DNA of 64,000 nt, from NCBI GenBank assembly GCA_964413535.1, contig CAYPTB010000005.1, positions 1-64,000 on the forward strand, read 5' to 3'. Below the pieces are notes generated by a model, which was not told where the DNA came from, searched no databases, and worked only from the letters and a program-made list of their open reading frames with translations. The DNA comes from CAYPTB01 sp964413535. GTDB taxonomy: Bacteria > Planctomycetota > UBA1135 > GCA-002686595. This document shows positions 52,084 to 61,308 of this stretch, one piece after another. The stretch's first letter is position 1. The number at the start of each line of letters is the position of its first letter. Made by a program: the position numbers and the translations under genes.

Positions 52084-53679
52084 TCAGAACTTCCAGCGGA
52101 ACTCGAGTCGGATCCCCGCGAGGTCGTTCTCGCTACGGATCTCCCCCAGGATCGCGTCGGCGCGAATGATGAACCGGTGGCTGATGGGTATCTGAACGCG
52201 CGCACCCAGCGCGAGTTCCCCGTCCACGTTGTTGTCCTTGCTGCCGTGCGCGGTCTGGCTGGCGACCTCCACCACGAGCTGTTTGGCCGGCTTGGTGCTC
52301 GCGGGGTTCAGGCCGAACAGGTACTCGACTCCAACGGCGCCGCCCCACGTGTCGTGACCCGTGTCGTCGAGCTTCGGGAAGCCGGTCAGCCCGTCGGTCT
52401 CGAAGTTGATCCCCGTGTTCTTCAGGACGCCGCCCGCCGCGGCCGCTCGGGCCAAGGCCTGCGGGCGGTTGAAGCCGGCGAAGAAGTTCGCGTAGGGAAC
52501 GAACGTCGAGGGCTGACTCGAGATGAACGAGTTCTCGACGAGCAGGAGGAAGCCGTCGGCGGACTTCGAGGACGCGTCCTGACCGAAGTTCCAGATCCCG
52601 CGGATCGAGTTCGACAAGTAAGACCCATAACGCCGCGTGAAGGCCAGCGTCAGGTTGTGATAGTCGAGGTCGCCGTTCTGCGCGTCGGCCCCGTCGGCGA
52701 GGTTGGTGAAGCCCCAGCCCGCTTCCCAGAAGCCCTCGTTCGCCTCGACGAAGGTGTTCGCGCCGAAGATCGTGACGTCGCGCTCCTCGATGTTCCCCGC
52801 GCTTCCGAACGCCGCGGCCCCGGTCGTCACGTCGTCGAAACCCGCGAAGAAGGTCACGTCGTAGTTCGAGATGTTCAGGGCCTTGCTGTTCTTGGCCGGG
52901 ATCGTGAACGCGAAGCCCTTGAAGGCGTCCTCGATCCACACGCCGTTCTGCACGAGCAAGGGAATGAGGCCGAAGGTGAACGGCAGGTCCCAGGAGCTCT
53001 CGCGCCCCGTGAAGCCCGTCATGAGGGCGCCGAGGTCGCCTTCGAAGAAGGCAGCGTCCAGGTTCCCGTCGAGCTCGATGTCGCCGTCGAACTTGCCCTT
53101 GTCGTCGTCGGCGTCCCCGTCCGTGTCGCCGCGCAGGTTGATGCGCGAGAAGTCGCCGCCCTTCTCGAACGGCCGGGTGACGAAGTGCAGGCGCTCGGTG
53201 GCCGTGAGCTTCACGTCGATGTCCAGCGTCAGTTGCGTGGCGATCGATCCGACCTCTTCGTCGGCGCTGAACTGGTTGCCCCCTTGGTCGTTCTGGCCGT
53301 AGGCCACGCGCCAGTCGCCGAAGACCATCAACCACGGCCAGACGAGGTTCTTCTCGCCGAGCCAGTCCATCCCCGGCTGGAACGGACCCTGGACGTAGAG
53401 CTCGCGCCCCAACTCCAGCAAGGGCCGCTGGGACGTGATCGCGAACTTGCCGCCGTAGATCTTCGTCTGCTCGGCGGGGTCGAAGGGCTTGGGGTCCGAC
53501 GGATCGGGCCGGAAGGCCGAGCCGTCGTGTTCGACGATCGTCACTTCGGGCGAATGACGGACGCCGTGGTCGTCGCCTTCGGGCGTGGGGCCGTTCGCGA
53601 AGCCCGTCGATCCGAGCGCGAGGACGGCGAGACCTAGGGAGACGGGCTCGGTCACGGTGGTGAAGCTGTGGATCTTCAA
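52084..53679 (-). CDS. Outer-membrane beta-barrel protein, co-transcribed with a multiheme cytochrome
   Basis: A 531-residue protein with a signal peptide (to about residue 28, ending STGFANG). It has alternating amphipathic strands throughout (for example LNISNYDVTFFAGF, YHNLTLAFTRRYG) and a C-terminal strand GIRLEFRWKF ending in Phe, the signal recognised by the BAM machinery. Acidic loop DTDGDADDDKG near 190 may bind Ca. No known porin family was recognised. It begins 16 nt after the pentaheme cytochrome stop, which suggests a porin-cytochrome arrangement or a transporter for the same pathway. Confidence 0.7.
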   Translation of the reverse strand: MKIHSFTTVTEPVSLGLAVLALGSTGFANGPTPEGDDHGVRHSPEVTIVEHDGSAFRPDPSDPKPFDPAEQTKIYGGKFAITSQRPLLELGRELYVQGPFQPGMDWLGEKNLVWPWLMVFGDWRVAYGQNDQGGNQFSADEEVGSIATQLTLDIDVKLTATERLHFVTRPFEKGGDFSRINLRGDTDGDADDDKGKFDGDIELDGNLDAAFFEGDLGALMTGFTGRESSWDLPFTFGLIPLLVQNGVWIEDAFKGFAFTIPAKNSKALNISNYDVTFFAGFDDVTTGAAAFGSAGNIEERDVTIFGANTFVEANEGFWEAGWGFTNLADGADAQNGDLDYHNLTLAFTRRYGSYLSNSIRGIWNFGQDASSKSADGFLLLVENSFISSQPSTFVPYANFFAGFNRPQALARAAAAGGVLKNTGINFETDGLTGFPKLDDTGHDTWGGAVGVEYLFGLNPASTKPAKQLVVEVASQTAHGSKDNNVDGELALGARVQIPISHRFIIRADAILGEIRSENDLAGIRLEFRWKF

Positions 53680-53695
53680 TGGAGACCTTCCGGCG

Positions 53696-55495
53696 CTAGC
53701 GGACTTCGAACTCGACCGTGTAGGGGTGGATGTCGATCATCCGCTCGTTCATGCGCCGGACCATCTCCGGAGTGGCGCCGACGAAATCCATGAAGTAGAT
53801 GGGCTCGGCGCGACTTCGCAGGCGCACCGCGAGCTTGTACGTCCCCGGCTTGCGCAGCTTCTCCGCGGGAACCTCGTAGCTCGCCTTCTTCGAGCCGAGC
53901 GGTGGGATGCTGCGTTGCTCCATGCGCACGAAGGGCGGGTGGTTCATCACGGTGTTGGGCGTAGCGCCGGGCCGGATGAAGGGGATCTGGTCGACGTCCA
54001 GATTGACGGGCAGGTACATTTCCCGGTCGGTTCCCTTGACGTTGGTCGTGAGGAACTTCGACTGCAAGTTGAAGAGCTGGTCGTCGAAGGCGATTTCACC
54101 CTCGCGCACTCCGCGCGCGTGGACGTCGCACATGTCGCCGTACCGATCGACGTATCCCGACTCCCAGATGTTCTGACCGTCGGGATCGATGAGCGCGACG
54201 TTGAGCCACAGCTCGGGCTGCGCGCCGAGGGATCCCGACGGGAGGTTGTGCCCCTTGTTGGGGTTGCTCACCTCGTAGTGGAAGGCGAAGGATTGGCCGA
54301 TGCGCGGCGTCGTGTCGAAGAACGGTCCGTCGACGTGCGAGCCCTTCTCCATGATGGCCTGGCGCCTGACCTTGCGCGCCGCGAGCTCCCGCAGGTTCTC
54401 GTCGACCACCTCGCGGGCCATCTTCCGCCGGCCCGCGTCCGACCACTCCGCGGGGAACGATGCTCCCTCTCCCTTGGAGGCGATCTTGCTCTCGAACTCC
54501 TTCTTGCCCCAGTCCTGTTCCCAGTCGAACGTCATCCAATCCGCGAGCGGGATGGCCGACCGACTCTTCGGGTTGTTCTTCGCATTGTGCGGGAAGATGC
54601 CGGGGTGCGCCGTCGAGTAGCCCGGTCCGATGAACGAGTGATCGGTGTGCTTGCTGCCTTCCTTGATCTCGTCGACGTTCGCGATGACCGCGCGCGGCGC
54701 CGTGGCGAACCCCGAGGTCGGATCGCCCGGGATCTTGGCCATGTGGCAGTCCTGGCAGGAGATGCCCTCGCGGAACGCGGGGGAGTCGCGGTACTGCTCG
54801 TAGACGACCTCGAGCTTGATCCCCGGGTGGACCGCGACCTGATGGCACGAGGCGCAGAAATCCGATTTGCCCAGGTTGTCGCTCTGGATCGCCGCGCGGT
54901 GGATGGGGAGCTTCGAGGTCTCGGAGGCGTCGGTCGTCACTCCGTACTCGGGAGTGTCGATGATCGGGTCCAGATCGGCTCCGACGGTCCCGTACACCGG
55001 CGCGAAGATCGAGCCTTCGACGATGCGCCGCTCACCGTTCACCCGACCGTAGTACTCGTTGACGCGGTGACAGGTGACGCAGGTGATGCCTTCGGTCGAC
55101 ACGGGTGCGCGTTCCCACAAGGGGATGTGTCGCTCTTCACCGAGCGCGGTACCGACGGGAATGTGGCAACGGACGCAGAACGTGTTCACCGTCCCTTGGG
55201 CCAAGTTGTTCAACGCCTGCTCGAACTTGTGGAACATCGGCGAGATCGCCGCATAGGCGTGCGCCGACGACCGCCACTCGTCGAAGATCTTCTGGTGACA
55301 CGCGGCGCACTCGAAGGCGCTCGGGAACTTGTCCTGCGCGAACAGGTCGAGGTGCGGATCACCGGCGAAGGGGGAGGGGGAGTCCGCGAGGGATCCGTCC
55401 CCGGCCGCTGCGGAATCCGACAGCGAGAATCCGATCAGGGCGGTCAGCGCGAGGGCCGTTCCCGTCGCGACGATCGAAAGGCTGGGTGTCTTCAT
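53696..55495 (-). CDS. Pentaheme c-type cytochrome (cytochrome c554/c552-like domain)
   Basis: A 599-residue exported cytochrome: Sec signal (hydrophobic 10-24), then five CxxCH motifs at 63-67, 107-111, 139-143, 214-218 and 247-251. The first motif region ECAACHQKIFDEWRSSAHAYA matches the cytochrome c554/c' fold in which a distal His comes from a W..S.H segment. The C-terminal half (260-599) has no heme motif and contains strands typical of a beta-sandwich. Probably periplasmic or surface electron carrier or oxidoreductase. First gene of a two-gene operon with the beta-barrel gene. Confidence 0.88.
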   Translation of the reverse strand: MKTPSLSIVATGTALALTALIGFSLSDSAAAGDGSLADSPSPFAGDPHLDLFAQDKFPSAFECAACHQKIFDEWRSSAHAYAAISPMFHKFEQALNNLAQGTVNTFCVRCHIPVGTALGEERHIPLWERAPVSTEGITCVTCHRVNEYYGRVNGERRIVEGSIFAPVYGTVGADLDPIIDTPEYGVTTDASETSKLPIHRAAIQSDNLGKSDFCASCHQVAVHPGIKLEVVYEQYRDSPAFREGISCQDCHMAKIPGDPTSGFATAPRAVIANVDEIKEGSKHTDHSFIGPGYSTAHPGIFPHNAKNNPKSRSAIPLADWMTFDWEQDWGKKEFESKIASKGEGASFPAEWSDAGRRKMAREVVDENLRELAARKVRRQAIMEKGSHVDGPFFDTTPRIGQSFAFHYEVSNPNKGHNLPSGSLGAQPELWLNVALIDPDGQNIWESGYVDRYGDMCDVHARGVREGEIAFDDQLFNLQSKFLTTNVKGTDREMYLPVNLDVDQIPFIRPGATPNTVMNHPPFVRMEQRSIPPLGSKKASYEVPAEKLRKPGTYKLAVRLRSRAEPIYFMDFVGATPEMVRRMNERMIDIHPYTVEFEVR

Positions 55496-55963
55496 GGCGT
55501 CTGGCTACCTGGATCCGGCCGAGCCTGGGAAGAGGGGAGAGCCTGCCCGGCAAACCCGCACGGCGCGGGGACGGCACCCAAGGGCCGCCTCCGCCTCCGC
55601 AGAAAAGCAAACTCCTAAGGGTCTGCTCGCCCCAACTCCTCCCCATGCGCGGCGAAGGCTAGCACAGGCCCCGGCCGTGCTCCAAACGGCTCCGCGCTCG
55701 AGATGGTTCGCTCCCTTCTCGCTCGCTGCGCTCCACCGGTTCGCACGAAGGTTCGCTTGAACGAACGCCCGGACGGCGTTCGGATTCCCGATCGCCGCCG
55801 TACAATCGCCGCCGAGCAACTCTCGTTTGCGAGCTCTCGTCGCGGGCGAATTCGGAAGATCGAGGCACGCGGGCGAGGAGCGCGGATGGGTTTCGCGTGG
55901 AGTCGCGGGGCGCTGTTCGGCGGCTCGTCGCTCGTACGTGCTTCATGAGGAGAAGCGTCGGAG
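55496..55963. other. Divergent intergenic region: pentaheme cytochrome / FHA-oxidoreductase
   Basis: The 468 bp between divergent redox operons has an inverted repeat CGAACGCC (55762-55769) / GGCGTTCG (55775-55782) with a 5-nt loop, 18 bp before a TACAAT (55801-55806) that could be the -10 for the FHA-oxidoreductase gene. No -35 of quality was seen. No small gene was accepted; open frames here are weak. Confidence 0.45.
55762..55806 (+). promoter_or_regulatory. Inverted repeat with -10-like TACAAT, candidate regulated promoter
   Basis: The 8-bp arms CGAACGCC/GGCGTTCG cover the place of the -35 of the TACAAT element. This is the arrangement of an operator or of an activator site. Start codon of the FHA-oxidoreductase is 157 nt downstream. 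Confidence 0.3.
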
Positions 55964-57559
55964 ATGGCAGGGAACAAGATCACGGTCCTGCGCGCAGGCC
56001 AAGCGTTCGCCGAGTTCGACCTCAAGCCGCAGATGATCATCGGGCGGACGCCGCAAGCGGACCTACAGCTCGAAGATCCGCAGATGTCCCGCGCGCACGC
56101 CGCGATCACGAAGGAAGGGAATCGCTACTTCCTCACCGACATGAGCACGAACGGGATCGTGCTCAACGGACAGCGCATCCCCAAGCAGATGCCGGTCGAG
56201 GTCATCGATGGATCGGTCGCGCACCTCACGAGCTTCGAGCTGCGCTTCCAGATCGGCGACGGGGAATTGGTCCCCGCCACACGGCAGATATCCCCCGGCC
56301 AGCCGACCAAGAATCCCGTCGAGAAGGGCCACGACCGCATGTCCGAGCCGCCTGCGGCTGCGCCGCTCCCGGTGGGGACGGAGAGCGGCAAGAAGGGCGC
56401 GCGCGTGTGGTCGTCGGGCGCGGCCCACTTGACCGTAGCCGACATCATCGAGGAGACCGACGACGTCAAGACGTTCCGGTTCGTGGGGGACGAGCCCACG
56501 CTCTTCTCCTTCCAGCCGGGTCAGTTCATCACGCTTTCCCTGGACATCGACGGGGAAGAGGTCAACCGCTCCTACAGCATCTCTTCGAGCCCGTCGCGTC
56601 CGCACACGCTCGAGGTCACGATCAAGCGGGTGCCCGACGGCCTCGTCTCGAACTGGATGAACGACCACGTCAAGCTCGGCGACAAGCTCCGCGTCAAGGG
56701 GCCCGCGGGCAAGTTCTCCTGTTTCAACTATCCGTCGCAGAAGATCCTGTTCGTCGCCGCCGGCAGCGGGATCACTCCGATCATGTCGATGTCGCGCTGG
56801 ATCGTCGACACGGCGGCCGACGTGGACGTCGTGCTCTTGTGCTCCGCGCGCACCCCGAGCGACATCGTCTTCCGCAAGGAGCTCGAGCTCCTCTCGGCCC
56901 GCCACAGCAACTTCAAGGTCTACATCACGGTCACGCAGGGCTGGCGCCGAACGGAATCGTGGACCGGCTTCTCGGGCCGGAATTCCTGCGACATGCTGCG
57001 GATGGTGTGTCCCGACTACATGGAGCGGCACGCCTTCATGTGCGGTCCGAAACCCTTCGCGGATTCCGTGAAGGACCAGCTCAAGGAGCTCGGCTTTCCG
57101 CTGGCCAACCTGCACACGGAGAGTTTCGGCACCGGTCGCGTGGCCAAGGGAGCGAAGAAGAAAGAGGAAGCCTCGGACGTCCCCGCGCACTCCCAGCAGC
57201 ACACGCCCGCGCCGCAACCGGTGCCGAGCGTGGCTTCCGCCTCGACGGGCGTGTCGAACGAGGTTCCGCCGCCTTCCACACCGGTCGCCGCGCCGGCGGC
57301 TTTCAACGTCAATTTCAAGAAGGCCGGGGTGGTCGTGCAGACGAACGGTCAGTCGCCCTTGCTCGACCTGGCGGAGGTCAACGGCGTCGACATCGACTAC
57401 GCCTGTCGCGCGGGTTCGTGCCTCACCTGCAAGGTGATGTGCTCTTCGGGCGAGGTGCACATGAGCGAGGATGCCGAGCTGCCCGACGACGAGCGGACGG
57501 CCGGCTACATCCTGGCGTGCTGCAGTTCGCCCCGATCCGACCTCGTGATCGAAGCGTGA
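55964..57559 (+). CDS. FHA-FNR-type oxidoreductase-[2Fe-2S] ferredoxin fusion
   Basis: A 531-residue fusion. Residues 1-100 are an FHA domain, which reads phosphothreonine, with G27-R28, SRAH at 42-45 and STNG at 61-64. Residues about 140-390 form a ferredoxin-reductase-type module: FAD motif RSYS at 202-205, NAD(P)-site AAGSGITPI near 265, and CGPKPFADSV. A Pro/Ala linker precedes residues about 440-531, a plant-type [2Fe-2S] ferredoxin with C481, C486, C489 and C519 (C-x4-C-x2-C-x29-C). The reductase-ferredoxin pair resembles Hcr/phenol-hydroxylase-type electron transfer from NAD(P)H. The FHA fusion is the odd part. Followed 16 nt later by the double-FHA gene. Confidence 0.92.
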   Translation: MAGNKITVLRAGQAFAEFDLKPQMIIGRTPQADLQLEDPQMSRAHAAITKEGNRYFLTDMSTNGIVLNGQRIPKQMPVEVIDGSVAHLTSFELRFQIGDGELVPATRQISPGQPTKNPVEKGHDRMSEPPAAAPLPVGTESGKKGARVWSSGAAHLTVADIIEETDDVKTFRFVGDEPTLFSFQPGQFITLSLDIDGEEVNRSYSISSSPSRPHTLEVTIKRVPDGLVSNWMNDHVKLGDKLRVKGPAGKFSCFNYPSQKILFVAAGSGITPIMSMSRWIVDTAADVDVVLLCSARTPSDIVFRKELELLSARHSNFKVYITVTQGWRRTESWTGFSGRNSCDMLRMVCPDYMERHAFMCGPKPFADSVKDQLKELGFPLANLHTESFGTGRVAKGAKKKEEASDVPAHSQQHTPAPQPVPSVASASTGVSNEVPPPSTPVAAPAAFNVNFKKAGVVVQTNGQSPLLDLAEVNGVDIDYACRAGSCLTCKVMCSSGEVHMSEDAELPDDERTAGYILACCSSPRSDLVIEA

Positions 57560-57575
57560 AGCGCCGAGGAGCGCC

Positions 57576-58919
57576 ATGTCGAAGCTGACCTTCTTGATCC
57601 ACGAACCCGATCAATCCGAGCCGCGCCGCGTGCCGGTGGAGTCCGGCCTCACGCTCGGTCGCCATCCGCAGTGCGGGTGTGTCCTGCGGGACGGCGCGGT
57701 GTCCGGGCGCCATGCGCGCGTCCTCGACCTCGGCGGCGCGTTGCACCTCGAGGACTTGGGCGGCACCAACCCCGTGCGAGTCGGCGGCGTGCCGCTCCAG
57801 AAGGGAGCTCCGGTTCGCATCGGGCACGGGACGAGCCTCCTGATCGGTCAGACGCGCATCGACGTCGTCGCGGAGGCCCCGGCTGGAGGCTCGCAGACGC
57901 TCGTGGCTGGTCCGGCTGCCACCGCGGTCGTGGGACCTCCGGGGGGGGAGCAGGCCACGATCGTCTCCGGCGGTCAGTCGACCGTGGTCGGCGGCGCGCC
58001 GCTCGCTCCTGCGGCGAGCCACCCGAGCGCGACCACGCCCCCGGCGACCCTCGAGCATCGGCCGAATCGGCCGTCGCCCCCGCCCGATTCGACCGCGATC
58101 GGAGCCACCGCGCGCACTCCCGCTCCACCGCAGGAGACCCTGCAAGCCGATCCGATGCCCGCCAGCCCCCCGCCTGCGCCCGGATCGGGCGCTCTCGGCG
58201 GCGGAGACCAGACGATGGGCACCCTGGTCTACGGGGGTCAGTCCTTCGATCCGAACGACCCGCATCAGGTGCTGGCGCTCGCCGCTTCGCTGCGCAAAGC
58301 GCGGCCGCGTCTCGTGTTCGCCAACGAAGCCGATCGACGGATCGTCGACATCGACAAGGCGACCTGCGTCATCGGCCGCAGCAAGAGTTGTGACTGCGTA
58401 GTGACTCACCCAGGGGTCTCCTCGGAGCACGCGCGCATCCTCTACGACGGAGGGCGGAATCGGTTCACCGTCGACGACGCGGGGGGGCGCAACAAGACCT
58501 ACCTCAACAACGAGCTCCTCACGGCGAACGCGCCGCGCGACCTCGCTCCCGAGGCGCACCTGCGCTTCGGGCCGATCGAAGCCCTGTTCGTCGTCGACAC
58601 CGATTGGGAAGGGATGGCGATCTCCCCCGAGAAGTACCGCGCGGCGACGGAGGTGCTCGTCCGCGAGAACGCCGTGCAGCCGAACCAACGGGCCCAGGCC
58701 GAGGCCCGGGCGGCGGAGCAGAACCGCCACGTGGGTGAGATCCTGCTCCTGCAGGAAGTCGTCACCATCCGTCAGTGGCAGCGCGCCTTCCAGCAGGGTG
58801 AAGTGCTCCTCCTCACCAAGCGGCCGGCCGTGGCGCTCGACGACAAGCGCAAGCTGTACGCCGTCACCGCGGTCGCCGCACTGTTGCTGATCGTGATCCT
58901 GGTGCTGCTCTTGCGCTGA
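57576..58919 (+). CDS. Double-FHA membrane-anchored protein
   Basis: A 447-residue protein: FHA domain 1 (about 1-95, TLGRHPQC, SGRHARV), a long Pro/Ala/Gly linker to about 240, FHA domain 2 (about 248-345, VIGRSKSC, SSEHARI and GRNKTYLNN), a segment (RHVGEILLLQEVVTIRQWQRAF) resembling the N-terminal domain of type II/IV assembly ATPases, and a C-terminal membrane helix (about 425-446). It should display phosphothreonine-reading domains on the cytoplasmic side of the membrane. Same transcript as the FHA-oxidoreductase. Its stop is 3 nt from the end of the convergent 17-heme cytochrome. Confidence 0.85.
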   Translation: MSKLTFLIHEPDQSEPRRVPVESGLTLGRHPQCGCVLRDGAVSGRHARVLDLGGALHLEDLGGTNPVRVGGVPLQKGAPVRIGHGTSLLIGQTRIDVVAEAPAGGSQTLVAGPAATAVVGPPGGEQATIVSGGQSTVVGGAPLAPAASHPSATTPPATLEHRPNRPSPPPDSTAIGATARTPAPPQETLQADPMPASPPPAPGSGALGGGDQTMGTLVYGGQSFDPNDPHQVLALAASLRKARPRLVFANEADRRIVDIDKATCVIGRSKSCDCVVTHPGVSSEHARILYDGGRNRFTVDDAGGRNKTYLNNELLTANAPRDLAPEAHLRFGPIEALFVVDTDWEGMAISPEKYRAATEVLVRENAVQPNQRAQAEARAAEQNRHVGEILLLQEVVTIRQWQRAFQQGEVLLLTKRPAVALDDKRKLYAVTAVAALLLIVILVLLLR

Positions 58920-58922
58920 GCG

Positions 58923-61058
58923 TCAGTCGCGGAAATTCGGCGCCGCGAAGCCGGGGAAGTGCAGGAGGTTCGTGCCGAACATCGCGCGCAACTCCCGCAC
59001 GTCGACACCAGCTTCCTCGAAGTACGGTTCTCGCTCGTAGTAGGGCATTACGCCGAGGGGGAGACTCACCGCTTCCCACTCCCAGTGGCAGTCGATGCAG
59101 TACTTCCTCCCATTCGCCGCGTCGACGGGTTGGTTGAAGAACTTGTACCCAGCCTGGCGGTAGGGCGAGTTCCTCCCGTGCGGGGAGTCGATCCTGCGCG
59201 CCAGCAACTTGCGCTCGCGCGGCGGTTCGTAGGGGTCCTCGGTCGTGGAGGCGACGTGGCACGACGCGCACTCGCCGGAGTTCTCGTGCGTTTCGAACGC
59301 TCCGGCGGCATAGCCTGCGGTCAGGCGCTCGACCGCGACCGGCACGCCCTTCTCGGGGATCCCGACGGCGTGGCATTCGGCGCAGGATCCGACGAAATCC
59401 AAGTCGTAATTGCGGGTCGTCGCCGCGTGCTCCGCGTGGCCGTGGCACTCGGTGCAGTTCCGGTAGCTGTCCCCGACGCGGACGACGAAGCCCTCTCCGC
59501 TCGGAACGACGTGACAATCGGTGCAGGTGAAGGCGCGCTTCAGTGTGGGATGGCGTTTGTTCAGGTGCCGGTCGTGGGAGAACCACATGACCTCGCGCAA
59601 AGGAGAGTCGGGGAACACGGCGCCCAGGGCGTCGGAGTGACACTTGGTGCAGCTTTCCTCCTCGAACAGCCCGAGCTCCTCGGAGAGCACGGGATGTGTC
59701 TGCGCACCCCCTTCCGACCACTCCGCCGCGAGCTCGAGGAGCCCTTCCAGATCGGAGAAGGACTCGCGCTCGATGTTCTCGTGACAGGCGAGGCAATGGC
59801 TCGCCTCGAGCTCGCTGTGACGTGCGGGGAGATGCGTCGCGTGATCGAAGGGCTTGCCGTTCAGCCGCGATGGGATCGACGGTACCTGTGCGCGGTGGCA
59901 CGCGGAGCAGTCGCCGTCCACGGCCCCTCCGCCGCCGGTCGTCACGAACGGGTGGGCGTGGGCTGCGAGCGCGAACGACGACGGCCGCGGTCGCGGCAGC
60001 AGGGCGCGCGGACGATTGTCCGGATGCGCCGCGCGCGAGGGATCGAGCCCGCCTTCCTCGATGCGGTGACACTGCGCGCAGTCCGACGTGTCGCCGTGGC
60101 GACCACCGAGCATGGCGACGTCGCGATCTGTGTGGCAGGTGATGCAGCCTTCGTAGAACCCGGAGTCGAAGCGCGCAGTGAAGCGATAGGTTTCCGCGGC
60201 GGCGTCCCACGCGTGACAGGCCATGCAGTTCTGGTCAGCCAGCTCCGGGTGCCTCTGCGCCTCCGGAGACTTCAGGTGGTCCCAGTGATCGAAGCTCGCC
60301 GCCGCGCGGCTCGGCCGCATCACCTTCGCCACCTCGATCTTTGCGGCGTGACAGTCGCGGCAGGTCTCGACGCTGAACTGACGCTCGCCGAGGTTCTCCG
60401 CATCGCTCGTGTAGACCTTGGTGTGACACGACTGACACAGCCTCGGATCGTCGGCCTGTCCGGGAGGGACGTGCAGCGCGTGTCGGAAGGGCTTTGCCGC
60501 GGATTCCTTCCCGGCCAAGCGCGAGGCGATGACTTCGTTGAATCCCTTGCGCGAGGCAGCGTCGGATCCGTGGCAGCGAGCGCACATCTCCACATTGGCT
60601 CCGCGCGGCACGGGCATCACGGCCGGAACTGTGTCGCCCGGAGGGAGATGGCATGCGCGGCACTCGATCGGAGCATCGGGGCGGTCGCGGTGATCGTAGT
60701 GGTCGAAGACATCGCCCACGTCGCGCATGGGATCGAGGTAGGAGCCTTGCGGGAACTCCATGGCGCCGAAGGCGTGACAGCCCGTGCAGACCGATTCCGG
60801 GGGTTGCCGATTCCGGGGATCCTCGACCGAGTAATCGTGACAGCCGCGACAGTCGCGTGCGACCTCCGCCTCCGAGACGTCCATCCAGATGTCGGAGACG
60901 TGCAATCCGTGGTCGAAGCCCTTCGCTGCGCCTTGTCCGTTCGCGACGAGCGCTCCGACCACGAGGAACAGTCCGGCGGCGAGCGGCCGTGCGAGCACGG
61001 AGCGACGCGCACTGCCCCACCGGTCGAGCGCTTCGCGCTCCACGTTCCTGCGCCCCAT
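58923..61058 (-). CDS. 17-heme c-type cytochrome
   Basis: A 711-residue exported multiheme protein. An N-terminal signal/anchor helix lies at about 20-43; 17 CxxCH motifs are counted from CRGCH near residue 69 to CIDCH near the C-terminus, with many extra His that could be distal ligands. Heme density is about one per 40 residues, in the range of the high-molecular-weight cytochromes HmcA (16 hemes). It would act as a periplasmic wire. AGGAGA 8 nt before the ATG at 61058 supports this start. It is divergent from the membrane-cytochrome gene and convergent with the double-FHA gene, thus between the signalling and the membrane redox genes. Confidence 0.93.
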   Translation of the reverse strand: MGRRNVEREALDRWGSARRSVLARPLAAGLFLVVGALVANGQGAAKGFDHGLHVSDIWMDVSEAEVARDCRGCHDYSVEDPRNRQPPESVCTGCHAFGAMEFPQGSYLDPMRDVGDVFDHYDHRDRPDAPIECRACHLPPGDTVPAVMPVPRGANVEMCARCHGSDAASRKGFNEVIASRLAGKESAAKPFRHALHVPPGQADDPRLCQSCHTKVYTSDAENLGERQFSVETCRDCHAAKIEVAKVMRPSRAAASFDHWDHLKSPEAQRHPELADQNCMACHAWDAAAETYRFTARFDSGFYEGCITCHTDRDVAMLGGRHGDTSDCAQCHRIEEGGLDPSRAAHPDNRPRALLPRPRPSSFALAAHAHPFVTTGGGGAVDGDCSACHRAQVPSIPSRLNGKPFDHATHLPARHSELEASHCLACHENIERESFSDLEGLLELAAEWSEGGAQTHPVLSEELGLFEEESCTKCHSDALGAVFPDSPLREVMWFSHDRHLNKRHPTLKRAFTCTDCHVVPSGEGFVVRVGDSYRNCTECHGHAEHAATTRNYDLDFVGSCAECHAVGIPEKGVPVAVERLTAGYAAGAFETHENSGECASCHVASTTEDPYEPPRERKLLARRIDSPHGRNSPYRQAGYKFFNQPVDAANGRKYCIDCHWEWEAVSLPLGVMPYYEREPYFEEAGVDVRELRAMFGTNLLHFPGFAAPNFRD

Positions 61059-61308
61059 CCCGTGCTCTCCTCTTCGTCGTTGCGTGGGCCTCTCGACGCG
61101 CGGACGCCGAGGGCGTGCGAATGTCCCGGAGTATAGGCACGGCCTAGCTCCCTCGCGATCCCGAGCAGTGAGCCGTCCTCGGCCGATGGTCGCCGCCGCG
61201 GCGCGAGGATCCGTCGAGACGGCGAGGCGGGAATCATCGGACCAAGACCGCCTTCTCTCGCCGGATGGGGAACTCTAAGATGCGAGCGGAGAGTCTCGGG
61301 GGCGGATA

